IMG/VR virus record: IMGVR_UViG_3300021440_000125
Coordinates: 1 to 22,895 of that record
Direction: 5' to 3' (one strand)
Length of the DNA stretch: 22,895 nt
DNA from: a virus
Both the position numbers and the translations under genes were made by a program. The notes below the pieces were generated by a model that worked only from the letters and a program-made list of their open reading frames with translations, was not told the DNA's origin and made no database searches. Shown here piece after piece: positions 1 to 7,319 of this stretch; within the stretch, counting starts at the first letter, position 1; each line of letters starts with the position of its first letter.

Positions 1-47
1 GATGGGGTCGTGACGACACTGACCCCTACCCGAAAGGAACAAAATGA
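1..47 (+). CDS. C-terminal end of an upstream Imm5-like array member (partial)
   Basis: Only the last 14 codons are in the window, read from position 3 to the TGA at 45-47. The visible end is WGRDDTDPYPKGTK. The last eight residues, DPYPKGTK, are identical to the end of the gene that stops at 1380 and nearly identical to the end of the one that stops at 703. The TGA overlaps the ATG of the next gene in an ATGA junction, as at the following two junctions. I infer that this is a third member of the same tandem family lying upstream. An unrelated gene that has acquired the same 3' end is the alternative. Confidence 0.6.
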   Translation, partial: WGRDDTDPYPKGTK

Positions 48-703
48 AAACAACGCTAGCGAAGATTCGCGCAGCAAGTCCATGCCCTGACGGCTGGGAG
101 AAGCTGTTGCGCCATTTGGGAAAGACCGGGGCTGATGATGAGCCGCTGAGCCTAGCAACCGTTCTTGATAGCAATGGTCTGACAGACGCTACTTGGTGCT
201 TACGAGCTGTGAATGGCTACAACCGGGAAAAGCGACTTTTCGCCGTGTGGTGCGTTCGCCAGGTGCAGCACCTCATGCCTGACAAGCGAAGCATCGATGC
301 GCTGGACGTAGCCGAGCGATACGCCAATGGCGAGGCGACGATAGATGAGCTTGTCGCAGCCCGCGACGCCGCCGCCTATGCCGCCGACCACGACACCGCC
401 AACGCCGCCGCCAACGCCGCCGCCTACGTCGCCTACGACACCGCCAACGCCGCCGCCCACGCCGTCTACGACACCCAAACCGCCGCCGCCTACGTCGCCT
501 ACGACACCCAAACCGCCGCCCACGCCGCCGCATCCGCCGCCGCCGCAGCATCCGACTACAGAGTGATCTTCGCCGCAGACGAACGCGGTAGCGACTACAA
601 AGTGATCTTCGCCGCCGCCCGAGCAGCACAAGCCGCTGAGCTTAGCCGCGTGATCGCCTGTATCGACGCCGGACAAGACCCCTACCCGAAAGTCACGAAA
701 TGA
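44..703 (+). CDS. Imm5-like putative immunity protein with Ala-rich C-terminal tract (copy 1)
   Basis: This 219-residue protein has a conserved N-terminal part (about residues 1-110) with the segments SPCPDGWEKLLRHLGKT, REKRLFAVWCVRQVQHLMPD and ALDVAERYANGEAT. I recognise these from phage and bacterial proteins annotated as Imm5-like or putative immunity proteins; their role in phages is unknown. Residues 107-190 are an alanine-rich helical tract built from units such as YDTANAAA and YDTQTAAA, ending in a near-perfect 13-residue repeat (SDYRVIFAA / SDYKVIFAA). The end is DPYPKVTK. There is no signal peptide or membrane segment. The start is supported by GAAAGGA five bases before the ATG, and by 4-base ATGA overlaps on both sides. 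A long antisense reading frame here is a by-product of the GCC repeats. Gene reality is near certain; function is not established. Confidence 0.85.
   Translation: MKTTLAKIRAASPCPDGWEKLLRHLGKTGADDEPLSLATVLDSNGLTDATWCLRAVNGYNREKRLFAVWCVRQVQHLMPDKRSIDALDVAERYANGEATIDELVAARDAAAYAADHDTANAAANAAAYVAYDTANAAAHAVYDTQTAAAYVAYDTQTAAHAAASAAAAASDYRVIFAADERGSDYKVIFAAARAAQAAELSRVIACIDAGQDPYPKVTK
357..560. repeat. GCC-triplet low-complexity tract in copy 1
   Basis: The tract is dominated by the codons GCC, GAC, TAC and AAC in period three and encodes the Ala-rich part of the first Imm5-like protein. Short units such as CGCCTACGTCGCCTACGACA occur twice (about 420 and 490). It keeps frame throughout, so any gain or loss of units has been in multiples of three. 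The low complexity opens all reading frames on both strands and gives misleading antisense frames. Confidence 0.8.
554..615 (+). repeat. Two 23-base direct repeats, 39-base period
   Basis: GACTACAGAGTGATCTTCGC begins at 554 and GACTACAAAGTGATCTTCGC at 593. Each unit extends three more identical bases and they differ at one base. The 39-base period equals 13 codons, so this is an in-frame duplication inside copy 1 that doubles the DYR/KVIFAA segment. Copy 2 has no equivalent, so the duplication happened after the two genes separated, or was lost from copy 2. Confidence 0.8.
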
Positions 704-1380
704 AAACAACGCTAGCGAAGATTCGTAAAGAAAGCCCCTGCCCTGACGGATGGCAGAAGCTGCGGCGCCACTTGGGAAAGACCAAGGCTGATGACGAACC
801 GCTGAGCCTGGAGGTTGTTCTAGACAGCAACGGCGTGCGAGACACAATCTGGTGTTTACGCGCCGTGGATGGCTACGATCGCGAGAAGCGACTTTTCGCC
901 GTGTGGTCCATCCGCCAGGTGCAGCACCTCATGCCTGACCAGCGATGCATCGAGGCGCTGGACGTGGCCGAGCGCTTCGCCAATGGCGAGGCGACGATAG
1001 ATGAGCTTGATGCGGCCCGCGACGCCGCCTACGCCGCCGCCGCCGACGCCGCCGCCGACGCCGCATACGCTGCCTCCCATGTCGCCTACTGCGTCGCCCA
1101 CGAAACCGCCGTCGCCGCCGCCCACGCCGCCGCTGCCAACGCCGCTGCCCATGCCGCCAACGCCGCCGCCTACGTCGCCGACCACGACACCGCCAACGTC
1201 GCCAACGTCGCCTACGACACCGCCAACGCCTCCGCCTACGTCGCCGCCCAAACCGCCGACGCCCAAACCGCCTACGAGGTCGCTTGGGACGCTGCCCGAG
1301 CCGCCCAAACCGCTGAGCTGCGCCGCGTGGTTGTCTGTATCGAAGCTGGCCAAGATCCCTACCCGAAAGGAACGAAATGA
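700..1380 (+). CDS. Imm5-like putative immunity protein with Ala-rich C-terminal tract (copy 2)
   Basis: This 226-residue protein is a paralogue of the preceding gene. The first 26 bases of the two genes are identical, the N-terminal 110 residues match closely (SPCPDGWQKLRRHLGKT, REKRLFAVWSIRQVQHLMPD, ANGEATIDEL), and both end in QDPYPK plus three residues. The Ala-rich tract (residues 107-210) has a different unit order, with YAAAADAAADAAYAA at its start and DHDTANVANVAYDTANA later, so tracts evolve faster than the domain. The ATG overlaps the previous stop (ATGA, 700-703). The usual ribosome site is altered here (GAAAGTC in place of GAAAGGA), so translation probably depends on coupling to copy 1. 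Function unknown, as for copy 1. Confidence 0.85.
   Translation: MKTTLAKIRKESPCPDGWQKLRRHLGKTKADDEPLSLEVVLDSNGVRDTIWCLRAVDGYDREKRLFAVWSIRQVQHLMPDQRCIEALDVAERFANGEATIDELDAARDAAYAAAADAAADAAYAASHVAYCVAHETAVAAAHAAAANAAAHAANAAAYVADHDTANVANVAYDTANASAYVAAQTADAQTAYEVAWDAARAAQTAELRRVVVCIEAGQDPYPKGTK
1017..1300. repeat. GCC-triplet low-complexity tract in copy 2
   Basis: This is the counterpart of the tract in copy 1, made mostly of GCC with interspersed GAC, TAC, AAC, CAC and GTC codons in strict period three. It is longer than in copy 1 and arranged differently, though both contain the YVADHDTAN/YVAYDTAN type of unit. It may be a site of strand slippage or of recombination between the two genes. Confidence 0.75.
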
Positions 1381-1625
1381 TTTTGCAAGCAACCCAAGAC
1401 TGTTTGATCGTCCGACCTGACCTTGAAAAACACGAGCTTTTCGTGCTGCTGCGACAGAAACAGACGGGTACGGGCACCGTGATTTCTGTTGGCCCTGACG
1501 CCACAGATGTTAAAGTCGGTGATCGGGTGCTGTTTGGTGATTCCATCGGTCAAGACTTGCAATGGCAGGGTGAACACCTGCTCGTGATGCGGGAGGCCCA
1601 CACCCTCGGAGTATTTGACGCATGA
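1377..1625 (+). CDS. GroES-like co-chaperonin
   Basis: This 82-residue protein follows the GroES (Cpn10) pattern: an N-terminal strand CLIVRPDLEK, a short loop region (residues about 17-30, containing LFVLLR) where GroES has its mobile loop, then TGTVISVGPDATDVKVGDRV with the typical GxVxxVGP and VKxGDRVLF signatures, and a C-terminal EHLLVMREAHTLGVFD matching the yxxxxExDILAV end. GroES is usually about 97 residues, and the missing part lies mainly in the roof hairpin. GroES caps GroEL; phage versions such as T4 gp31 adapt the host chaperonin to fold the phage coat protein. Here it sits in an ATGA-overlap chain between the Imm5-like array and the portal gene, with GAAAGGA before its start. 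Folding the P22-type coat encoded at 8499 is the likely job, by inference. Confidence 0.85.
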   Translation: MILQATQDCLIVRPDLEKHELFVLLRQKQTGTGTVISVGPDATDVKVGDRVLFGDSIGQDLQWQGEHLLVMREAHTLGVFDA

Positions 1626-3808
1626 AAGACAACATCGGAATCGTGGCCGCAGCGAATGTGGCAAAAAACGGCCCGTATCCGTCAAAAGGCGGTTCCGAGG
1701 ACATTCTGGCCATCGCCCGGTCTCGCATGACAATGGCGATCTCGGCCATGTCTGAGACCCGCGAGAGCGAACTCGATGACCTGCGCTTCTACGCAGGCTC
1801 CCCGGACAACCAGTGGCAGTGGCCCGCTGACGTGCTCCAGACTCGTAGCGCGGTTCAAGGTCAGACCATCAACGCCCGCCCCACGCTGACCATTAACAAG
1901 CTACCACAGCACGTCAAGCAGATCACCAACGAGCAGCGGATGAACCGCCCCAGTATCAAGGTGATCCCGGCTGATGACGAAGGCGATGTCGAGGTGGCCG
2001 AGGTCTACAGCGGTGTGATCCGCCACATTGAGTACATCTCCGACGCAGACGTGGCCTATGACACTGCCTGTGAGAACCAGGTCTCCTACGGTGAAGGCTA
2101 CGTCCGTCTGCTGACCGAGTATTGCGACGAGGCCACGTTCGATCAGGACATCAAGATCGGGCGCATCCGCAACAGCTTCTCGGTTTACATGGACCCGCTG
2201 ATTCAAGACCCCACCGGTGCCGATGCCCGCTGGTGCTTCATCACTGAGGACATGACCAAGGCTGAGTACGAGCGGGTGTACCCGGACGCTGCGCCCATCA
2301 CGACCCTGATGTCGCTTGGCGTGGGCGATCAGTCAATCAGCAACTGGATTAGCGAAAATACGGTTCGGATCGCCGAATACTTCTACATTGACCACGACAA
2401 GGCTACGCTGAACCTATACCCCGGTAACGTGACTGCGTTTGACGGCACTCCCGAAGACAAGCAGCTTCGGATGATGTTCATCAAACCCCTGCGCCAGCGT
2501 CAGTCCGACCGCAAGAAAGTCAAGTGGTGTAAGACCAACGGCTACGAGATTCTTGAAGAACGCGAGTGGGCTGGTCAGTACATCCCCGTGGTGCGTGTGG
2601 TCGGTAATGAGTTCGAGGTCGATGGTCGCCTGTACGTGTCGGGGTTGGTGCGCAACGCCAAGGACGCCCAGCGCATGTACAACTACTGGGTATCGCAGGA
2701 AGCCGAGATGCTGGCGCTGGCCCCCAAAGCCCCGTTCATCGGCTACGGCGGCCAGTTCGAGGGGTATGAAACCCAATGGAAGACTGCCAACACCCAGAAC
2801 TGGCCGTATTTGGAGGTAAACCCGGACGTTACGGATGGTCAAGGTAGCGTCTTGCCCCTACCCCAGCGGGCCCAGCCTCCGATGGCGTCCAGCGGCCTTT
2901 TGCAAGCTAAGGCGGGGGCATCTGAGGACATCAAGTCAGCTACTGGTCAGTACAACGCTTCGCTGGGCATGACCAGCAATGAGCGTTCTGGTAAGGCAAT
3001 CCTTGCGCGTCAGCGTGAGGGCGACGTGGGAACCTATCACTATGTGGATAATCTGGCTCGTGCTATTCGCCATGTGGGTCGTCAGTTGGTGGATCTGATC
3101 CCCAAGATTTACGATACCGAGCGGATCGCTCGTATCATTGGCGAAGACGGCGGACCATCGACCGTCAAAATGAACCCGATGCAGCAGGAACCGGTCAAGA
3201 AGATCGTGAACCAAGAAGGCGTCGTGATCGACAAAATCTACAACCCGGCTGTCGGCAAGTACGACGTGCGCGTTGTCACCGGCCCCGGCTACGCCACTAA
3301 GCGTCAGGAAGCCCTTGAGTCGATGGCCCAACTGCTGCAAGGTAACCCGCAACTGTGGAGCGTGGCCGGTGACCTATTCGTCAAGAACATGGATTGGCCT
3401 GGTGCCCAAGAACTCGCCAAGCGGTTTCAGAAGACCCTTGACCCCAAGGTGTTGGCCGACGAGGACAACCCGGCTCTGGTGGCAGCGAATCAGCAAATGG
3501 AGCAGATGGCTCAGCAGATGCAGGTCATGCAAGCCATGCTGGAGAACGTGCAGCAGAGCATGGAAGCCAAAGAACTTGCCATCAAGGAGTTCGAGGCCGA
3601 GGTCAAGGCGTACAGCGCCGAGACCCAGCGCATCAGTGCTATGCAGGCCAGCATGACCCCCGAGCAGATTCAGGATATTGTGATGGGTACCATTGCGGCT
3701 GCGGTGGACACTGGCGATCTGGTGGCCGGCACGCATGGTGTGCGCGAGACTCCACAAATGGAAGCAATGGAAGCACCCGACCAAGGAGAGATGAATGGGA
3801 TGCGCTGA
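1622..3808 (+). CDS. Portal protein, P22 gp1 type
   Basis: This 728-residue protein matches the P22-type portal in length (P22 gp1 is 725) and in typical segments: MAISAMSETRESELDDLRFY near the N-terminus, TRSAVQGQTINARPTLTINK, a block with RQREGDVGTYHYVDNLARAI, and a long Gln/Met/Glu-rich C-terminal helix (about residues 615-690) corresponding to the P22 barrel. The portal forms the twelve-subunit ring at one head vertex through which DNA is packaged and ejected, and it anchors the tail. The start overlaps the groES stop (ATGA). The gene lies before the scaffold and coat genes as in P22, but a tailspike block intervenes. Terminase genes are expected upstream and are not visible. Confidence 0.93.
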   Translation: MKDNIGIVAAANVAKNGPYPSKGGSEDILAIARSRMTMAISAMSETRESELDDLRFYAGSPDNQWQWPADVLQTRSAVQGQTINARPTLTINKLPQHVKQITNEQRMNRPSIKVIPADDEGDVEVAEVYSGVIRHIEYISDADVAYDTACENQVSYGEGYVRLLTEYCDEATFDQDIKIGRIRNSFSVYMDPLIQDPTGADARWCFITEDMTKAEYERVYPDAAPITTLMSLGVGDQSISNWISENTVRIAEYFYIDHDKATLNLYPGNVTAFDGTPEDKQLRMMFIKPLRQRQSDRKKVKWCKTNGYEILEEREWAGQYIPVVRVVGNEFEVDGRLYVSGLVRNAKDAQRMYNYWVSQEAEMLALAPKAPFIGYGGQFEGYETQWKTANTQNWPYLEVNPDVTDGQGSVLPLPQRAQPPMASSGLLQAKAGASEDIKSATGQYNASLGMTSNERSGKAILARQREGDVGTYHYVDNLARAIRHVGRQLVDLIPKIYDTERIARIIGEDGGPSTVKMNPMQQEPVKKIVNQEGVVIDKIYNPAVGKYDVRVVTGPGYATKRQEALESMAQLLQGNPQLWSVAGDLFVKNMDWPGAQELAKRFQKTLDPKVLADEDNPALVAANQQMEQMAQQMQVMQAMLENVQQSMEAKELAIKEFEAEVKAYSAETQRISAMQASMTPEQIQDIVMGTIAAAVDTGDLVAGTHGVRETPQMEAMEAPDQGEMNGMR

Positions 3809-3841
3809 TTTCGTGGGCGCGTTGTTCTTGGCGCGGCATTC

Positions 3842-3882
3842 CGGCTCCTCCCCCAAGCTAAATTTCCTCGCATAAGGAGCCG
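3842..3882 (+). promoter_or_regulatory. Inverted repeat enclosing the tailspike ribosome binding site
   Basis: CGGCTCCT (3842-3849) is the exact reverse complement of AGGAGCCG (3875-3882), with a 25-base loop. The right arm contains the AAGGAG ribosome binding site of the gene starting at 3885. If the mRNA folds this way the site is paired, which would lower translation. It lies in the only gap larger than 70 bases in the late operon. It has no U-run, so a terminator is less likely. Confidence 0.5.
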
Positions 3883-3884
3883 AA

Positions 3885-5828
3885 ATGACGGTCAATCTTT
3901 CCATGTTGGCAGGGGCGGGCGCTCAATTTTTTGATAGCAACGGTACCCCATTGACCGGCGGCAAGTTGTACAGCTACGCATCCGGTACTACTACGCAGCA
4001 AACCACGTACACCACTAACGCGGGCAATGTGGCCCACGCAAACCCTATCGTTCTTGATTCGGCGGGGCGCGTGTCAAATGGGGGCGAGATTTGGCTTACT
4101 GACGCGGTTAGCTACAAATTTGTACTGAAAAATTCATCGGATGTGACGATTGCCACATACGACAATATCACGGGTAACGGCAGTGGTATTTACGATGACG
4201 TTTTTGTTCGGTTAGCACAGCCCAATGGTTCATCACTTATCGGCTTTTTGCAGTCAGGGACAGGCACGGCTGCCACTACGGTCCAGGTAAAGCTGCGAGA
4301 GAGCTTGAGTGTGTTGGATTTTGGCGCTGTAGGCGATGGCGTCACGAATGACACAGCAGCTTTTGCCAATGCAATCGCAGAAGCATGGACGACGGGTAAA
4401 TCTGTTTACGTCCCTGCTGGAGATTACAAAGCAAAAATCACAATTCCTCCCTCCAGTGTTGGCGAATATCGCGGCGATGTTTTCATCATTTATGGGGACG
4501 GCGCGGCATCGGGTTTTCTTGATAACCCGTCCATTAATGGAACCAGAATTACTTCGCCCGACACTGACCCCACATTCAGGTTTGACAATACGCTTGGCCC
4601 ATCAGCCGCAGCAAGTAATACTTACCGCATTCGCAACATACGTTTTCAAGGTGACAGTAGCAACCCTGTTATGTCGCTAGATCGTTTTTCTGGCGACTAT
4701 TCTACTATTGAAGAATGTGAAATTCGCCAAAAAGGGTCAGGAGACGGGATTTATATCGAACATGGCTATGCGGCAACAATTCGCAACTGTTATGTGATGA
4801 ATGACGATTTGGTTGCTCTTCCTGGCACTGTTAGAACTGGAACGGCGGTAAGCGTTAGCGCAACCTCTACCTTATCCGGCGGACTATTGCGTTTTGAGCA
4901 CGTAACTACCCGAGGGTTCGCTACAGGTTTTGTCATTGGTGGGGCTGGCGCACCCCCTGCCCCAAGTAGTTTGTCAACTTTGCTGGAGCAGTGCGAATGT
5001 TCTACTGTGACGAATGGCATCGTTGTTGGCACAGGCGTTCGCAAGACAATCATCAACGATTGTTACTTTGAAGGCGTTGAGAACACAGTTGTTTATGACA
5101 GAGGCACGTCAACCACTGTCAGCAATTCGTTCTTTTTCGGTACATCGACCACTTGTTTTGCCACCGGTATTCGCAGCACAGATGCTACGTATGGCAACGT
5201 GTATTTTGCCAATGAGATGCAACTGAGCCATGCTGGCACAATCGGTATCGATCTTTACACCGATGGCGATGCGAATGGTCGGTCGAAGGTTGTGCGCGAC
5301 AATTTCATCTACAACAACAGCGCATCAGCGGCGAACATTAACGGTGTCAGGCTGACTGGCTCTAACCCAACAGCTACCGTTCAAGGCAATATCTTTCGCC
5401 CTCGTAGAGCATGGGCTGGCACGAGTACACTGAAAATCAATGACCTTACCACGGGCGTAAACACGGGCATTGTTCCGCTGACCGATTCTCTAAACGAGTT
5501 CCCGTTGTATTCCAACATCGGGATTTCATTAGGGAATGGTGGGGTAATCAATGAGTCGGCTGTTGCCGCCGGTGTTCTGGCAATGGGCGCTGCGTCATTT
5601 GTTGACTTTGCCCCCACCGTCGCAACGAATGTCACGCAGTTGAGCATCAACGGTGTCAGCGGACGTATTGTCTTGATCACATGCAACGCAAACGTGACCT
5701 TGCAGAACGGCCCTTACATGGTGCTGGCTGGCGGCGCAGACTTCACTGGGGGCGGTCAAATTCTTTTGAATGTCCGGGTCTTGGGTGGTGTTGTGTACGC
5801 CTACGAAATCTCTAGGGCGGTATTCTGA
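3885..5828 (+). CDS. Tailspike/tail fibre with pectate-lyase (beta-helix) domain
   Basis: This 647-residue protein has an N-terminal virion-binding region (about residues 1-100; QFFDSNGTPLTGGKLYSYAS, IVLDSAGRVSNGGEIWLTDA) of a type common in short-tailed phage fibres. A linker follows, then the start of a right-handed beta-helix with the hallmark SVLDFGAVGDGVTNDTAAF (about residues 141-160) of the pectate-lyase superfamily. Helix coils with EECEIRQKG, IRNCYVMND and INDCYFEG run to about residue 520, then a C-terminal beta region. Such spikes bind and often cleave surface polysaccharide. AAGGAG precedes the ATG. The stop overlaps the next start (TGATG). The gene is visibly more AT-rich than its neighbours, which fits exchange of receptor-binding domains. 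The substrate cannot be predicted. Confidence 0.88.
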   Translation: MTVNLSMLAGAGAQFFDSNGTPLTGGKLYSYASGTTTQQTTYTTNAGNVAHANPIVLDSAGRVSNGGEIWLTDAVSYKFVLKNSSDVTIATYDNITGNGSGIYDDVFVRLAQPNGSSLIGFLQSGTGTAATTVQVKLRESLSVLDFGAVGDGVTNDTAAFANAIAEAWTTGKSVYVPAGDYKAKITIPPSSVGEYRGDVFIIYGDGAASGFLDNPSINGTRITSPDTDPTFRFDNTLGPSAAASNTYRIRNIRFQGDSSNPVMSLDRFSGDYSTIEECEIRQKGSGDGIYIEHGYAATIRNCYVMNDDLVALPGTVRTGTAVSVSATSTLSGGLLRFEHVTTRGFATGFVIGGAGAPPAPSSLSTLLEQCECSTVTNGIVVGTGVRKTIINDCYFEGVENTVVYDRGTSTTVSNSFFFGTSTTCFATGIRSTDATYGNVYFANEMQLSHAGTIGIDLYTDGDANGRSKVVRDNFIYNNSASAANINGVRLTGSNPTATVQGNIFRPRRAWAGTSTLKINDLTTGVNTGIVPLTDSLNEFPLYSNIGISLGNGGVINESAVAAGVLAMGAASFVDFAPTVATNVTQLSINGVSGRIVLITCNANVTLQNGPYMVLAGGADFTGGGQILLNVRVLGGVVYAYEISRAVF

Positions 5829-7318
5829 TGGCTACATACTATTGGGTTGGCGGTAACGGAACTTGGGACAACGCGAGTTCCGCAAACTGGTCGGCGTCAT
5901 CGGGTGGGGCCGGTGGTGCGGGTATCCCTAACAGTACGGACACCGTGAACTTTGACTCTGGGAGCGGAACCGCTGCCCGAGTCACTGTGGCAGCGACAGC
6001 GGCTTGCACGAACGCTACCATCAACAAAGCAGACATCGCGCTGTCGTTGTCCGGGTCGCCCACGTTTGCCGGGCTTGTGACATTCACCACAGGCTCTTTG
6101 GCGCTTAACGGGTTCACTTGGACGGCGGCAAGAATCTGGAGCAACAACACCAACACCCGGTCAATTTCTTTCGGTGGTGGCAAGTTTGTGGCCACTGGTG
6201 GGGGGTCTGCTGGTGTTGTCGCTTGGGACTTCCGAGACTTGACGAATTTAACCCTCGTCGGAGCCTATGCGGTTGATTTCACTTATTCAGGTTCGACTGG
6301 TAGCCGATTGATTTACCATGCCAGCACTGCTGGAAATACGGAAGCCAACGGCTTGAACGCCACGGTTATCGGAGGCGGTGATTCGTTCAGCAATGCCCCC
6401 AACACAAGATATAACAACCTGGTGTTTTCAGGGTTCACTGGAACGTACCCGATTGGCAATGGCGCAGCACAAACGATCTACGGCAATTTGACGCTATCGT
6501 CTGGCATGACGTTGACCGATGGCGCAAACACCACCACGTTCGCATCCACAAGCGCCACCCCTCGCGTCATCACTTGCGCAGGCAAGACCCTCAACTGCAA
6601 TGTCAACTTCAACGGTGTCGGCGGGTCTTGGCGGTTCGCTGATTCTTTTACTGTTGGCTCCGCGCGCACGATGACGCTGACAAACGGAACGATTGACTCC
6701 AACGGCCAAGCGGTGTCAATCAACACGTTCGCCACAGCGGCTGGCGGCGCAAAAACGATGACAACGGGCAGCAGTGTTTGGACAGTCACGGGTAGCGGTG
6801 TTGCATGGAACACCTCCACTGACGCTGCGAATGTGACGGTCAACGCCGGCGCATCCACCATCACTATGACCAGCGCCAGCGCTAAGACATTCGCTGGAGG
6901 TGGTAAGTCGTTTGGGACTCTGGCCCAAGGCGGCGCTGGCGCGTTGGCCATTAGCGGAGCAAACACCTTCGCCAACATCGCCAACACTGTGCAGCCTGCA
7001 ACGATTACGTTTCCGGCCAGCACAATAACCACGGTTAGCGCGTTCAGTGTCTCGGGAACCAGCGGCAACCAGATCACGCTCAACAGTTCGACGGTCGGCG
7101 CCCGCGCAACTCTGACCGATGCGTCTGGTACGGTCAACGTCAGTTTTTGCACCATCCAGGACATTAACGCTACGGGCGGTGCAATCTGGAACTCGCTGAC
7201 GAGTGCGGGCAACGTTGATGCTGGGAACAATCTGAACTGGAATTTCAGCGCGACCCCACAAACCGTAACCGAAGTAGCATACGCCCTTCGTTCATTCACC
7301 ACGCCACGGAGATTTTAA
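5828..7318 (+). CDS. Beta-rich virion protein, probably tail or surface-associated
   Basis: This 496-residue protein is rich in Gly, Ser, Thr and Asn and has almost no charged residues in long stretches. It opens with YYWVGGNGTWDNASSANWSA, a pattern I know from large beta-solenoid-like proteins of aquatic phages, and ends with IWNSLTSAGNVDAGNNLNWNF, which resembles the last coil of pectin-lyase-like repeats. Strand-turn units such as TFASTSATPRVITCAGKTL repeat loosely throughout. The start overlaps the tailspike stop by one base (TGATG), so it is co-translated with the spike and probably forms part of the same adhesion apparatus. No catalytic motif is recognisable. A head fibre or autotransporter-like surface protein is an alternative. 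Function is inferred from context. Confidence 0.75.
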   Translation: MATYYWVGGNGTWDNASSANWSASSGGAGGAGIPNSTDTVNFDSGSGTAARVTVAATAACTNATINKADIALSLSGSPTFAGLVTFTTGSLALNGFTWTAARIWSNNTNTRSISFGGGKFVATGGGSAGVVAWDFRDLTNLTLVGAYAVDFTYSGSTGSRLIYHASTAGNTEANGLNATVIGGGDSFSNAPNTRYNNLVFSGFTGTYPIGNGAAQTIYGNLTLSSGMTLTDGANTTTFASTSATPRVITCAGKTLNCNVNFNGVGGSWRFADSFTVGSARTMTLTNGTIDSNGQAVSINTFATAAGGAKTMTTGSSVWTVTGSGVAWNTSTDAANVTVNAGASTITMTSASAKTFAGGGKSFGTLAQGGAGALAISGANTFANIANTVQPATITFPASTITTVSAFSVSGTSGNQITLNSSTVGARATLTDASGTVNVSFCTIQDINATGGAIWNSLTSAGNVDAGNNLNWNFSATPQTVTEVAYALRSFTTPRRF

Positions 7319-7319
7319 A

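Noticed and set aside
200-847. Long minus-strand frames rich in Gly/Val or Arg across 200-847, 273-629, 856-1392 and 929-1546
   Set aside because: They mirror the GCC-triplet tracts of the plus-strand genes, have extreme composition, and lack ribosome sites or recognisable domains.
44-1380. Imm5-like genes as half of a toxin-immunity pair
   Set aside because: No toxin gene is next to them; the neighbours are groES and portal. The family name alone does not show immunity function here.
3809-3884. Late promoter or terminator in the portal-tailspike gap
   Set aside because: I see no -35/-10 pair and no T-run; the inverted repeat fits ribosome-site pairing better.
6478-7302. 274-codon minus-strand frame opposite the beta-rich protein
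   Set aside because: It is the antisense of a Thr/Ser/Ala-rich coding sequence, no family is recognisable, and the plus gene is locked into the operon by overlaps.
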